DNA from: Basidiobolus meristosporus CBS 931.73 | Lineage: Eukaryota; Basidiobolomycota; Basidiobolomycetes; Basidiobolales; Basidiobolaceae | DNA length: 64,000 nt | Reading direction: 5' to 3' | Assembly: GCA_002104905.1 (NCBI GenBank) | Contig: MCFE01000144.1 | Coordinates: 62,001-126,000 of the forward strand | Part shown: piece by piece, positions 23,543 to 36,045 of the stretch | Position numbering within the stretch: the first letter of the stretch is position 1 | Layout of the letters: every line of letters begins with the position of its first letter | Program-made: the position numbers and the translations under genes | Notes under the pieces: model-generated | The model's database searches: none | Told to the model about the DNA's origin: nothing | The model's input: the letters and a program-made list of their open reading frames with translations, nothing else

Positions 23543-24240
23543 CTAGGAGAAGAGTTTTCTGATATCTTCAGCTTTCATCTTGACTAAATAAAGCCAATTT
23601 GGTTTTTCTCTGTTATGGTCAACAACAGCTTCAGCTTCATAGGATTCTGAAGTAACTGGTTCTTGAGATATAAGCTTCAGTGAAGAAGGTGGAAGTTTTT
23701 GGGCAGTAGTGCTCCAGTATTGTCCTGAAGTACAGATGATCCTCCAGTGGTCCATCTGACAACTTTCAATGGGTCTTCATATTTGGGGTCAAGTTTAGAT
23801 TGCTGGATTGGATCTAGTGTCATTGCATATGACCCATCAGGGAAGCTGCTGCTCCTGTAACTTGAGGGGTATGTTGAAGTCATCTTTTGCTGTGAGGTCT
23901 TACTTCTGGCACTGATAGCAGGGTAAACAATGTTGGTAAAGTACTCAAGTTGGTTCTTTAGCTTGTCTATATTCAAATCTGCTAACATTGTATTCTGGCA
24001 GTCCCCAAAGTGGTTGTATCTTCTTCCAAACATCAAAGCAGATGGTGTTGATCCATATAGATCATCAATCTTGGTATTGATAGCATACTGTACAGTTGGA
24101 ATGAACTTGTCCCAGTTCTTCTTAATACCTTTGATAGATTCCCTGATGATGTTCACTGATGTCTGAGCATGCCTTTCAGCAAGTTCATTAGCTTTGGGAT
24201 GATAGGGAGTGATCTGCCACCCAAGTCATATTTGACCATT
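23543..24240 (-). pseudogene. Ty3/gypsy integrase C-terminal fragment
   Basis: The minus frame 24156-23677 is open for 159 codons. It begins in the integrase core (IIRESIKGIKKNWDKFIP, then ALMFGRRYN) and ends in the GPF-like C-terminal domain (MTLDPIQQSKLDPKYEDP, then VVRWTTGGS). Upstream, 24240-24160 shows the HPKANELAERHAQT-like core helix containing the catalytic Glu region, in a different frame. A second frame continues from 23755 to 23543. No LTR is attached. It is much less decayed than the Ty3 pol at 11751-13568 and of another subfamily. Confidence 0.82.
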
Positions 24241-24242
24241 CA

Positions 24243-26253
24243 TTGGTCACTACTGTACCAACATTATCTTGCCAGCCAGTTGATACTTCTATATTGGCTC
24301 TTGGCTGTCTTTATCACCTTGCACAAACTAAGTCAGGTGAGTTTGTGATGCCTTTAGGCTCACCTCAGCCTTCTGAGTATGGCATGCAGAGTGATAGCTC
24401 TGACAAAGAAGGTTCTCAGATGGATTGTGAGCCTATCTCCCCTCACAACAGTACCATGTATGTGCCTGGTCAAATCCCAGTATGCAATGAGCCAACACCT
24501 GTTGAAGCAAATGCCAAGGATACTTTATGAAGCCAAGTGAGCCTAGTAATCCATCTATGGGTGAATGATGTAATGTTGTAGCTAGAGATGTGGCATGTAT
24601 CCACTAATTTCAGCAATGGGGCTTTGATGATTTATTACTACTTCTTTCCAAAATCATTCCAGGATGCAACTTACCATGTATATGGTACAAGTGGACAACC
24701 ATCATGCAACTGGCAACCTATGATCCGGAGACTGTCCTGATTCAAGCATGTGATAACAGTTGTATGGAATTCACAACCAAAAATGCTACCATTGCATCAT
24801 GTCCAAATTGTCAGAAATCCACCACCATTGAGGGAAAACATTGTTCACACTCTGGATATATTCTGGTAATACCCCATCTAAGGAAGCTGATGCAGTCCAA
24901 CAAATATTGGCACTTAGTCATGGGTCTTTAACTTTGTGATGGCCTTTTGATGGGATCATTACAATGATTTTCATAGTGACTCTGGATATTGTCTAGTAAT
25001 ACCCTATCTAAAGAAGCTTATGTAGTCTGGCAAATATTGCAAAGCTATAAAATACCACACTCAGCATCAACCAAGCATAAGCATATATAATATATTTAAT
25101 GGTAAACCTTACAAACAGCTAAGAAGCAAGGGCTACTTTGAGGGTATATACGACCATGCCTTTGCCTTAGCACTTGATAGATCCTCATTATACAAGTACT
25201 TTACCAACAAATTCTGCTGGCCCCTGATACTCATCAACCTGAATCTGCTGCCTATCTTACAGCATCAGAGCAATAATCTGATGGTAGTATCACTGGTATC
25301 TGGGCCTAAATCATCATCCAACCTGGATAGCTGCCTGTATCTATTGCTGGATACATTTTGTGTACTTTCCAGCAGGATAATAGTAAATAGCCATCATGTA
25401 AAAGTGCATATTATCATCTGCATTGGAGATACCCCAGCCATCAGCAAGATAGCAAGTTTTTCTGGGCACAATGAATGTTGTTGCTCTCAAATGTGTGAGA
25501 TCCATGGGATTTACTCCATAACTCACACACATTATTATTACTCAAACACTAGCACTAAGAATATCATCTTTCCACAGAGAGTACATACACAAGTTTGCAT
25601 GGAATTGCAGCAAAGTTGGCAAGCTATAAGTCATCTTCCAGAATATGGAAGCAATAGGAAACCAGAGATACTTAAGATAGAGGGTATCTATTGGAGCAAA
25701 AGGTTTCCACTGGGAGCAATGCATTTGCTTTTCAACAGTATCCCTGTACTGATGACCAAGTTGTACATGGGGCATTTCAGGCAAAATGAGCCCTTCAAGA
25801 TACCAGTGTGGTGGTGTATAAGTCCAAGGGAGAGATACATCCAACACTTCTCAAGTGTTTTGTGTGTGGGGTGTTCACTGGGTGCAATAACCTCTGGCAA
25901 AAGCTTGCTAGGAATACTTGGGTTCTGTCTCTGATCTAATGTGAAGGGGAATAAAGCCACAAGCTTGTCAAGGGAAAACTATTGAGCTACAATCCCCAAC
26001 TTAGCTGGCTTCTTAACAAAAGTATGTGCTGGGTTCAGCATCCTTTGAGATGACAATGTACTAAAGCTTCCAAAGTCAAAACAACTGTAAACTCCACCAG
26101 CAGGGACTTGATAAGAATGCAGCTGTGGTCAATAGTTACAAAGACAGAAAAGTATCCTTGCCTGTACAAAACAAACTTGGGAAAAAATCAAATATAATAA
26201 AAGATACCTACTCTGAGTATTCCTCACAAGTAGTGCCTCCAAGGTCAGTTGGC
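24243..26253 (+). pseudogene. Tnp2/CACTA-like transposase relic (family Y, copy 1, 5' part)
   Basis: A long transposase gene in pieces. 24243-24530 is an N-terminal acidic/Ser-rich part, open for 95 codons. Around 24660-24900 fragments read FQDATYHVYGTSG and a CPNCQKS zinc-like pair. 25281-25934 is open for 217 codons and contains ICIGDTPAISKIASFSGHN, then a C..C pair and EIHGIY, then a MHLLFNSIPVL motif. The D-x-PA...GH...C..C..GIY order and the MHL/IF block fit Tnp2-type transposases of fungi. The first part shares text with copies 2 and 3. It is interrupted near 26254 by an LTR-like repeat. I assign the family by motif memory only. Confidence 0.62.
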
Positions 26254-26875
26254 TGTCAGCACGGTTTCCTGGGAGTGTCCTGTGGTCTGGGGTTGGCAGT
26301 TCAGGTAGCAGCAGGTAGCAGTGATCACACTAATCAACAAGTTGGTATATTGATAAAAGGGATGATGATTTATTGTTGAGGGATAGCCTCCCTTATATAC
26401 TTTTCTTACTGGCTAAGTGATTACTAATCATGGTGTTCCAGAAGGTTCCGGATATCAATAGAAATCTTAATGACAGCAGAATGACCTAAGAATGTTCTAA
26501 GTAGGTGCCGGAAGGTTCTAAGAGGCACAGCACATCTAACCACTCAGGAATGATTACTCTGAAACCTGTGTAACATAGGGATACCATATATGGTATGGAA
26601 ATGGTAGGGAAGGTAACATGGGTTGATTATATGTCACAGGTACTGGCGCAGGTACTTGCCTAATATAGAAGCACTTATAGCTAGTAATCTACATAAAGTG
26701 AGGGGTAACTTATGCAATAAGGTAAGCAGGTGTGATAGTCAACCGGCTTATGGGATAGTACTGATTGGGTAAGACAAATGGGATAAAACTAAAATAAATG
26801 TAGTAGAGATATAGGGAAGTAGAAAATGAGGGAATGAGCACATCTGTCAGTGGGTGTCACTGTCACCCCACTACA
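26254..26875 (-). repeat. LTR-like repeat (possible solo LTR), about 620 bp
   Basis: On the minus strand it runs from TGTAGTGGGGTGACAG to ...GCTGACA, with TG...CA ends. A TATA box 'gtatataaggg' (near 26397) is followed by an AATAAA signal (near 26371), the U3-R layout of an LTR. It separates two parts of family Y copy 1. I could not find a flanking duplication, so the left end is uncertain. Confidence 0.5.
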
Positions 26876-27900
26876 CCGGAGAAATTTGAAAAATACTGAG
26901 AACAAATGTGCTCATGGAGACACCTATGCCTATGGCATTAAGAAGCTAAGCAGCCCCAATGTGTGGGCAATGAACTGAGTAATGCATAGTTGGGTTGGGT
27001 GCAACAAGCAACTAACTTTTGTTAGGAAAGCCCCACCAAGGTATGCCAGATTTCTCTTAGTAACAAGCTAACTTCTACACAATTCACTATGGAATTCACA
27101 CAAACAAAAGCCAGAGTGCACCTATAAGAAGGACTAGAATCCAGCAAGGACAAGAAATATATTGGCTAAATACCAAAAGGTTCTTTGCAGATATTCAGGA
27201 GGTGTTCATACCAGAAGTGGCAACAACCAAGCATATGTTTGTAAGATGGATGTGTAACCAGGAGTACAAGGTATTTATCAGCTTTGCAAGTATCACAATA
27301 AAAAGCTGTCAAGGTGAAGAGATAGAAGTATGTCAATTGCGGCAGGTGTGTGTGTTTGTAGAGGTTAGTAAGCAGGAGGCCATAGTTCTTTCTGATTTGA
27401 ACTATATGTGGAATACCCATGGTAGTAGTGGGTGAGCAAATAAAGTGGGGTATTCTACATTGGAATATATGAATTGCACAAGGGGAGGTAGAAAAAGGAG
27501 GCACAATTTGGTAAGTTGGTACAGTAGCATTATTCAGAACCAGCTGTAGGCCATCATACTGCCAATGTAATGCCATCAGAGTCTTGCTGTGAGGCTGTCA
27601 AATACCGTCAAGCTTCTTGCCATATAAGGCAATTAGATATCCTGGCCAGTTGGATCCTTTTGAAATAGTTGTTGAGTGCAACAAGACTGCAACAATACCC
27701 TGCAATTATTGTCACAGCACCAATCAATTCTTGTCAAGTTTTATCTCTTTATTTGGTAGCAAAATTAGCAAAATGCTGTTGTGATCCCATCATAAGATCA
27801 TTAAGAGGGTCACCAATTCCAAGCTGCTGGTATTATGATGGTCTCCAAATGGGACCCTGATGGCTGATCTGGATTGGCTCCACCTATGGGATCAAATTAT
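26876..27900 (+). mobile_element. Family Y copy 1, 3' part
   Basis: It follows 30170-31130 (copy 2) and, inverted, 18013-18430 (copy 3): 'caatgtgtggg', 'gcaacaaccaagcatat' and 'agctgctggtattatgatgg' occur in the same order. Only small frames (27202-27435) are open. This is probably the transposase C-terminal end and 3' non-coding part. Confidence 0.55.
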
Positions 27901-28560
27901 TTATCATAGGGAAAGCTGTTGCCTTCTTGGCAATACTTCTTGGCTGTTATGGGATTCACTCTGTTCTGGGCTGATGGCATTAATTGGTGAGAGCTGGATT
28001 TTTTTTCTCATGCTTCCCTGTTTCTGGCTTGATTATACTTCTTTCCCTAGATGTTTGCCATTATACTAGCAGGTCTTTCACTTCTAATTTGACTGAGTAC
28101 TTCTTGTATTGCAATGTGTTTTCTCCTTGATAAATTCTATGCTGATGCATCTCTTGTGGTCTGCTTGTCCCTTACTGGTACTGCTCTGGCTACCTGATGT
28201 TTTTTTGCTGCTTGCTTTAAGCTTTCACCCAGATTGTGACAGGCTCTTAAGGAAGCCACTGGTTTTTAGCCATGGCAACCCTGTTCTTCTGCTGTTGCTA
28301 ATTTCTGCTACTGTTGAGATGCATTCCTAACATATCAATGCTGGCCCAAAACATGTTTGCTTGTTTAAATACAGGATAATGCTAATGGAACAGGTCAAGA
28401 GCCCTCTGCATGCCTTGAGTTCCTGATGGTCTCATGGTATGCTAGCTTTAAGGTGATGATGTGCAAAACTTCTAACAGCCTCTTGAATATTTGCCCACTA
28501 TTAATCAATACACTCAATGGCTTCACAGAACTTCAGTGTCTTTGAAAATCCCAGTAAATA
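27901..28560 (-). mobile_element. Family X fragment, copy 3
   Basis: The plus-strand text runs parallel to 36840-37700: 'tctcatgcttccctgtttc' against 'cctatgcttccctgtctc', then 'ttttctccttgataa' in both. The coding sense is therefore minus. No frame exceeds about 70 codons. It lies between family Y copies 1 and 2. Confidence 0.6.
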
Positions 28561-31187
28561 ACAAGTTAGGACCCTTTGAAGAAAATGCCAAGGACATTCT
28601 ATGGAGCCAAGTTATTGCAGTAATTCATTTACTAACAAATGATGCAATCTTGTAGCTAGAGAAGTGGTGTACTTCCACTAATATCAGTAATGGGGGCTTT
28701 GAACATTTCCTGCTACTTGCTGCCAAAATTATTCCAGGATGGTGATCACTAAATATTTAGTACAAATGGAAAACTGTCATGTAGCTGGCAACATATAACC
28801 CAGAGACCTTCCTGATACCATCATAAGTTAACAGCTGCATGACATTCATATGCAAAAATGCAACCACTGTCCAAACCATTGTCCAACTTGTCAGGAATCC
28901 ACCACCACAGGAGGATAACATTGTTCACACTCTTTGTTTATTCCAGTAATACCCTGTGCAAAGTAGCACATGCAGTCTAACAAATTTTATGAAGCAATGA
29001 AGTAACATAGGCAGTATCAATCCTGTGCAAATATATTCAATACATTTGATGGTAAATGTTATAAATAACCCAAAGCAAGGGCCTCTCTGAAGGTGTATAT
29101 GGCCATGCCTTAGCCTTGGTGCTGGATGGATTCTTACTAAATATGTACTCTGCCACCAAATCCTGCTGGTAACTAATTCTCATCTACCTGAAACTGCTGC
29201 CAATCTTATGATATCAAAGCAGGGATCTGATGGCAGTCTCACTGACATTGAAGCCTAAGTCACCATTCAACATGGATAGCTACCTGTATCCATTGCTGGA
29301 TGATTTTGTAAGTTATCCAGCAGGATCCTAGTAAATGCTCCTCATATCAAAGCACTTATTTTTATCTGCATTGGAGATACCCCAGCCATTTTTCTTGCAC
29401 AATAGATGGTATTGCTGTTGAATGTGTGAGATCCAGGGAGTTAACTCCAAAACTCACAGATATAATCATTATCCAAGCATCAATACTAAGTTATATCATG
29501 TTTTTATAGAGAGAACATACCAATGTCAGAATGCAATTGCAGCAAAGCTGGTCAGCTATAAGCCTCCTGCCAGAATACTGAGTTAATCAAAAACAGGATA
29601 TACAAAAGATAGTGGAAATCTGTTGGAGCAAAAGCTTTCCACTGAGAGCAATGCATATGCTCTTCAACAATATCCTAATATTAATGATCAAGTTGTACAT
29701 GGGGCATTTTGACTGAATGAGCCCTTTGAGATACTGAAAAAGCTGAAAGAATTGGTAAGATGATACAGAGTATTTGCAATGCAAAGAATTTGTAACAAGC
29801 TTTAATGAATACTGATATATATATATGCAACAATACAAATGTAAAGACTGGATGAACTGCATATACATTTATTCAAGGAGCCATCAGAAGCAATCTCTAC
29901 CAAGAGTAGATTAGAAGTATTTAGAGCTGTATGTAGATATTGTAGGAATATTTGTTCAGAAGCAGATTACAAAAGCCAATTTGGCATATTTACAGCTATT
30001 AGGCAAGGAGTTTGTGACAGGACTGAAGCAGCTATATTACTTGCATAAAGCTGAGCATATAGAACTATGCCACTGCTGCAACTATTTTCTACTCTATCTT
30101 GCTTAGTGTGTGGACCATGTTGAGCCTTGCTTCACCTTTTTAGAGTTTCTTATGAAGCAAAGCAATTCCAATGTGTGGGTAATCAGTTAAGTACTGCAAA
30201 GTTGAGCTGGATTTAATAAGCAACTAATTTGTTTTAGGACAGCTTTGCCAAAGTATGCTGGGCTAATCTTGAGTGCAAGCCAATTTCTATATCATTCAAT
30301 ATGTAAGTCATACAAACAAGAATCAGAGCATATGTATAAGGGGGACTAGCATACAGCAGTAAGAAGGAATATCTTAGTCAAGTGCCTAAGAGTATATTGC
30401 AGATAATTATTTGGTATGCAGGTAAAAGTGGCAGCAACCAAGCATATATTTGCAAGATATATATGCTGCCAGCAATGTAAGGTACATGTTAGCTTTGCAA
30501 GTATCACCATGAGAAGTTTCAAATTTGAGGTGATAGAAATGTGCCATTACAGCAGGTGTGCCTGTATGGAAAGGTTAGTAAGAAGGGGGCCTTAGTTTGT
30601 TTTAACTTGAACTATATGTGAAATGCCAATGGTAGTGGTGGGTAAGCAAATAAATTGGGGTGCTTCTGCAGTGGAATCAATCAAAGGCACCAGGAGAGAT
30701 AGCCAAACCAGTGCCATTTGGTAAATTTGTATGGTAGCATTATACAGGACTAGCTTCAGTCAGTGTACTGTTGTTATGATGCCAACAGATGTCCACATCA
30801 GGGCTGTCAATTTACAGTCAATTTTTTTTGCTTATATGGTAATTAGATGTACTGGCTGTTCAGGTCCACTTAGATAAGTGTAGTCTGCATAAGCCCATTA
30901 GAATGCCATTCATCTGCTGTCAAAGAACTGCCAAAACACTGTCAAGTATTTATACCTATTCAGTACTAAAATCAGCAAAATTTTATTACAATCCTCTAAT
31001 ATGATTGTGCAGAGAGTCAGTAATTTCAAGCTGCTGGTATTATGATGGGCACTTTGTGGGATCCCAATGGCTGAACCTGATTGGATCCACGCACACAACC
31101 AAATTATTTTTCATGGGGATGGTAACCCTAAGCAACATCAATGATGTCAATAAAAACATTTTATTGAAAAAAATGATGAACTATATC
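28561..31187 (+). mobile_element. Tnp2/CACTA-like relic (family Y, copy 2)
   Basis: It parallels copy 1 from about 24480 on: 'gccaaggacattctatg', the CPNC-like region near 28880, the 'attggagataccccagcc' block near 29370 (DTPA region), and the 'agcaatgcatatgctcttca' block near 29650 (MHL motif). Continuing text near 29890-30130 corresponds to the 18857-18594 C-terminal block of copy 3. More decayed than copy 1 and no long frame. It is cut at 31187 by the minus-strand copia element, whose target duplication ATATC ends there. Confidence 0.6.
31183..31187. repeat. Target site duplication ATATC (left)
   Basis: ATATC precedes the LTR at 31188 and is repeated at 35833-35837 after the other LTR. 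Confidence 0.85.
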
Positions 31188-31535
31188 TGTTGCAAGAATC
31201 TTGGAAATATTGAAAGTGATTGGGATAACAACTAGATCATGTGGTATTCACTTAATGATTCATTGAATGTTGAAGTAGTACTTATACTTTAAGTGGTTTT
31301 GGCATAAAAAACACATAGAATAGGTATAGGAAGTTTGCAAGAGTATATGTGCAGAGTTTAGGGCTGTTTGGACAGCTTTGAGAATTTTCATGTTCCAGGT
31401 ACCTGATATTTTGGTGAAAATATTCCCAGTAAATCCCAACAAGGAATTTGGTCAGTATTCCCTAGGATTTGAAGGGAATGTCACAAGTGACTAAGTTAGG
31501 TGAATATTTAGGTGGAATTACAAATTTTTACAACA
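31188..31535 (-). repeat. 3' LTR, family B
   Basis: A 348-bp TGTTGC...TACAACA repeat matching 35483-35832. It shares 'ggtcagtattccctaggatt' and 'aggtggaattacaaat'. Confidence 0.88.
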
Positions 31536-31546
31536 CTCCCACTCAG

Positions 31547-34500
31547 CTAAATCTTCATACTGACTAGTCCCAATTTTTGACCACGCATGTATAAACCTGT
31601 CTCTATCATTTCATCTGAAGGACAGTAAACTAAGCTCAGTAAGTTATTCACTATAGCTTCACATATGAAACAATGTCCAATATCTATGTGCTTAGTTCTA
31701 GCATGAAAATTTGGATTTCTACCTAATTGTATACATCCTTGGTTATCTTGAAATAAAGTTATAGGAATTTTTTGACATAAGCCTAAGTCTGCAAAAAGCT
31801 CTCTGAGCCACATTGCTTTTTTTTGCTTCACAGGCTGCCATATACTCTGCCTCTGTGGTGGAAAGTTCAATGGTGGTTGCTTTCTTAAATTCCATCATAT
31901 TGCTCCTTGACCATAGAGTAAGGTATATCCTGTGGTGGATCTTCTGTCTTCTGAGTTTTGTCCCCAATCAGCATCAGCATATCCCTCAAGATCCTGTTCT
32001 GAATCCATATAAGTATATCTTAAACAGATATTAGCCATTCTTCTTGGATATCTAAAAATCCACTTGACTGCTACAATATGATCAGATTCATATTTCTGAT
32101 TATGCTGGCTGACAACTCCCACTGAATATGAGATATCTGGACATGTTCCAAGCATGATATGCATCAGACTGCCAACTATAAATTGATAAGGAAAGTCAGG
32201 GCTATCAGATGGCCCTAATCTCTCTTGACTTGGTTGAGTTTTCACCAAGTCAAGGTTTGTCTCCATTGCAGTAGCTGCTGGTTTACAGTCTTCCATTTTG
32301 TACTTCTTTAGTATATCTTGAACATCGTTGGATTGGCTTAGGGTGATAGTCTGGATACTTCTGTCTATGGAGAGCTTAATCCCTAAGTAGTAACTGAGTT
32401 CTCCTAGATTTGGACATTTTGAGCTCCTTAGATAGGCTGGACTTAGTCTCTTCCAATGTTTCTAGATTATTAGTGGCTATAATAAGATCATCCAGATATA
32501 GAGCTAATAGAACTGGATTTGCTCTATATGGCTTATAGTATATACTATAGTCAGCATTACTCCTGTTGAAACTCAAGACTCCACATAAGAATCTATCTTG
32601 CAATGCCAGGCTCTTGGTGACTGTTTAAGACCATATAGAGGCTTTTTGAGCTTGCAGATCAAATGGGGGTTATCTTGGTCAGCAAACCCATCAGGCTGGT
32701 CCATTTACATGTCCTTGTCAGGTTCTTCATTCCAAATGCAGTTTTCACATCCATTTGATAAATTTAAAACTTATATTTGGCTGCAATTGCCAATATTAAT
32801 CTGATTGAATTAAACTTGGCTGCCAGTGCAAAGGTCTCAGTATAGTCAAGTCCTTTTGTTTGCAAGTATCCTTTGGCCATAGATCTTGCTTTATGTCTTT
32901 CAATTGTACCATCAGCCTTGGATTTTGTCTTGAAGACCCATTTGCATCCAATTGATTTTTGGTTGATTGATAATTTGACTTAGTCCCAAGTTTGATTTTC
33001 CATCAGGGTCTGATATTCCTCAATCATTGCAGATCTCCAAAACTTTGTCTGAGGGCTACTAGGGCTTTTTTTACAGTCTAGGACTCACCAATATGAACTG
33101 AATAGGCATAGGCAAGGTTTGTACCCTCATTGATATAGTAATTTGGTCTATTTTTGTCTGGTTGGATTGCCAGGCATTTGATACTGGAATGATCACTTCT
33201 GGGATACTCCTGAGCACTGCTTCACGCTGAACAATGGTTGTAGAGTCCTCTAGGGTGAAAAGTTTGCATTGTTTTGTTCTGATTTAATCCTGACAATTGA
33301 TGGACTTTGGATCATATTTTTGTTATTGTCTGATGTCATTTTTTGTGCAAATTTTGAATTTTCATCAAGCAACACATGCTTGAACTTGATAAACTTCTTT
33401 GCTTTGGTATTGTAGAGTCTGTATGTGTTACTCTGATTGCAGTAACCCCAAAATATGCATTTAACACTTTTTGGCTCAAATTTTGACTGATTTCCAGGCA
33501 GTTTCTTTGCATGTGCTATACACCCAAATATTCTTAGATGCTCTGCACTGGGTCTATGTTCAATCCATGCTTCAGATGGAGTATAATCATCAGGTATTCT
33601 GCTATAACTCCTATTTTTAAGGTCTACATCTGGGATATCTGATTCTGCCCAAAAATCATAGGATTATTTTTGATTATGGATCATGGATCTAGCCATATCA
33701 ATTATTGCTATGTTTAAACATTCTACTACTCCATTTTGCTGTGGGGAGTATGATACAGTAGTCTCTTGCTTCATCCTATTAATTTTGCAGAAGTGGATGA
33801 AGTGTGTTGAGGTATATTTTCCACCATTGTCAGAACATATTTTATTGATTTTTGCACCAGTTTCTCTCTCCAACATAGCTTTCAACTCTCTGAACTTAGA
33901 CAGAGCCTCATCCTTTCTCACTATGAAGCATACCCATGTGTATCTTGTATAATCATCAATAAAAGAGATTAAAAACTTCATCCCTCCTAAGGATAAGTTT
34001 TGCATAGGTCTACAGAGATCTGAGTGAGTTAGATCTAATTCTTTCATAGTTTTGATTAACCAAGAGCTCTTGAATGGTTGTCCGGCTTGTTTCCCATATA
34101 TGCAGACTTCAGAGTGCTCCAAATTAGCTGGGGGATTAATCTTTACTCTGGAAATTAGTTGATCTTTGATCATTTTGCGCAAATTATCAACATTGTTGTG
34201 TCCAAATCTCCTGTGTCAAAGTATTGATGTTTCTTCAATTAAGCTACTTATATTGGCTTCAAGATATGATGGAATATAAGCTAGCTTATACAGATTCTGA
34301 TTTCTAATACCCAAAGCAATAAGGGCACCTCTTTGATCAGTGATCATGCATCCAAAATTGTCAAAGCTGAAACCAAGTCCTTCTGCTATGGCCTTGCTTA
34401 CAGATAGTAGGTTCTTGGCTATTTCTGGTACATAGAGTACTTCTTTAAAGGTCAGTGTATGGCTTCCATTACTGCTTCTAAGGCTTAATTGGATTGTTCC

Positions 34501-35451
34501 TTCTCCCACTGCATCAAATGTTCTATTGTTACCTGTGAAAACCTTCTTAATTGGAATTTCTTTGTATTAAATAAAAAGTTCTTTTTGATGTATTAAGTGC
34601 TGAGATGCTCCAGAGTCATTATACCATGCCTGAGAATCCTAGGTAGTGGTTCTATTTAATGAAGATGTGAATAGTCTGTCTTTGGTTGCTGCAGCATTTC
34701 CATACACAGGCTTCTTTTACTGTTATCTCTCTTTTTCAGACACCAGTCTGATGTGTGTCCTTTCCTTTTGCAGTAGTTGCAAAACAGGTTACTGTTGCCT
34801 TTGTAGGGTCTTGGGACCTCCTTTGTTGGTTATCATTGCTTATTAAGGCATTTTCTTTTTCCTTCTTTTTGGCACTTGATTTTCTTAATTCTTCATCCAG
34901 GAGCCTTCCATATACATAATTAAAGGTCAATTCTTCAGACTGGACTCCAGGGCTGATATAAGACCCTGAAACTCATCTGTCAGGCTATTCAGGATGGTAA
35001 CTATCACATCCTCATCAGTAGTTGGTACGCCCACAGATTCTATCTCATCTACCAGCAGGGTAATTCTGTTAATTAGATTTTCATTTCTTCCCCTGGCAGC
35101 ATCTTTATAGTAGAAATCTTGTTTCAGATACATTTTCTTAGCAGCTGAACATGAATGGTGGGTGTCTTCTAATGCCTTCCAGTCATTCTTTGCCGTTTTT
35201 GCTCTTGAGCATTGAATTAGCAACTTGTCTTCAACATCAAGGCAAATGCAATTAAAGGCACTGTGTTCTTTCTTCTGCTACTTCAAGGCTTCCTCTCCCA
35301 CATTTCTAGGAGGGCATTCTTCTCCCATGACAATATCCCAAAGGCCTCTTTCTTGTAGCAACATCTTCACCTTCACCTTCCACACTTGGTACTAAGATCC
35401 ATCCCACTTTTCAGCAGAGGGAAAAGTTACAGTAATAGCAGTTGTAGACAT
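31547..35451 (-). pseudogene. Copia gag-pol of the minus-strand element, decayed
   Basis: Read on the minus strand, gag starts at 35451 (MSTTAITVTF) and meets a stop within 20 codons. Open pieces then follow in the copia order. Gag is at 35223-34927 and 34930-34736. The protease/pre-integrase piece is 34509-34216 (VLYVPEIAKNLLSVSKA). Integrase is 34182-33664, with HSDLCRP, CSDNGGKY and QQNGVVE, so the D-D-E residues are visible. RT is 32603-32376 with an intact YLDD motif (ALYLDDLIIATNN). RNase H is 32296-31547, with YADADWG, STTEAEY and DNQG. Several frameshifts and stops separate these. It cannot make a polyprotein. Confidence 0.88.
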
Positions 35452-35465
35452 TTCAGACAGTGACA

Positions 35466-35482
35466 GCTTGGGGCTCATAACC
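35466..35482 (-). promoter_or_regulatory. Primer binding site of the minus-strand copia
   Basis: On the minus strand GGTTATGAGCCCCAAGC starts at the base after the 5' LTR. Its first 13 bases are identical to the site at 6107 although the LTRs are unrelated in sequence. Confidence 0.8.
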
Positions 35483-35832
35483 TATTGTAAAAGTCTTGGA
35501 GCTATTGGAAGTGATTGGGATGGCAAGTAGATGATGTAGTTTTCACTTTAATGATTTATTGAATGTAAAAGTAGTATTTATACTTTTGCATGGTCTTGGC
35601 ATTACAAACAAGTAGAATAGGCCAAGGAAGGTTCCAAGAGCATGAGTGCAAAGTCTGGGGCTGCTTGGACAACTTCAAGAATTCTCCTGCTCTGGGTACC
35701 TGGTAATTTGGTGAAAATATTCTAAGTAAGTCCCAACAAGAAATTTGGTCAGTATTCCCTAGGATTTGAAGGTAATGATCCACAAGACTAAGTTAAGTGA
35801 GTATTTAGGTGGAATTACAAATATTTACAACA
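35483..35832 (-). repeat. 5' LTR, family B
   Basis: A 350-bp partner of 31188-31535. The outer TG is kept on the right (TTACAACA) while the inner end is mutated (TATTGT). ATATC at 35833-35837 follows. Confidence 0.87.
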
Positions 35833-36045
35833 ATATCATCAGTATATTAACAAGATGTGGCACCTACAAAAGACCTAAATAGATTCATATAATAGGGACA
35901 ACCACATCAATGCCAGTCAACATACCCTTCCACCAAGAAGGGATTGAACAAGTTGGCCCCTTCACTGAGGTGGCAAGTTGCTTCCACTGTCACTCCTTGC
36001 AATGTGTACTATACTAAATACAACCACAGGCTTTTCCCTGTGTGA

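Larger units (their letters stand above)
31188..35832 (-). mobile_element. Ty1/copia element, minus strand, complete length but decayed
   Basis: The 4,645-bp element has family B LTRs of about 350 bp at both ends and an ATATC duplication. The primer site lies at the right inner edge and a polypurine tract (GAGTGGGAG on minus) at the left inner edge. The LTRs differ much more than those of the 5737 element (I estimate above 10 percent), so it is older. It inserted into family Y copy 2 or its flank. Confidence 0.9.

Noticed and set aside
31005-31235. 76-codon open frame on plus crossing the copia border at 31188
   Set aside because: It spans an element junction proved by the ATATC duplication, so it is accidental.
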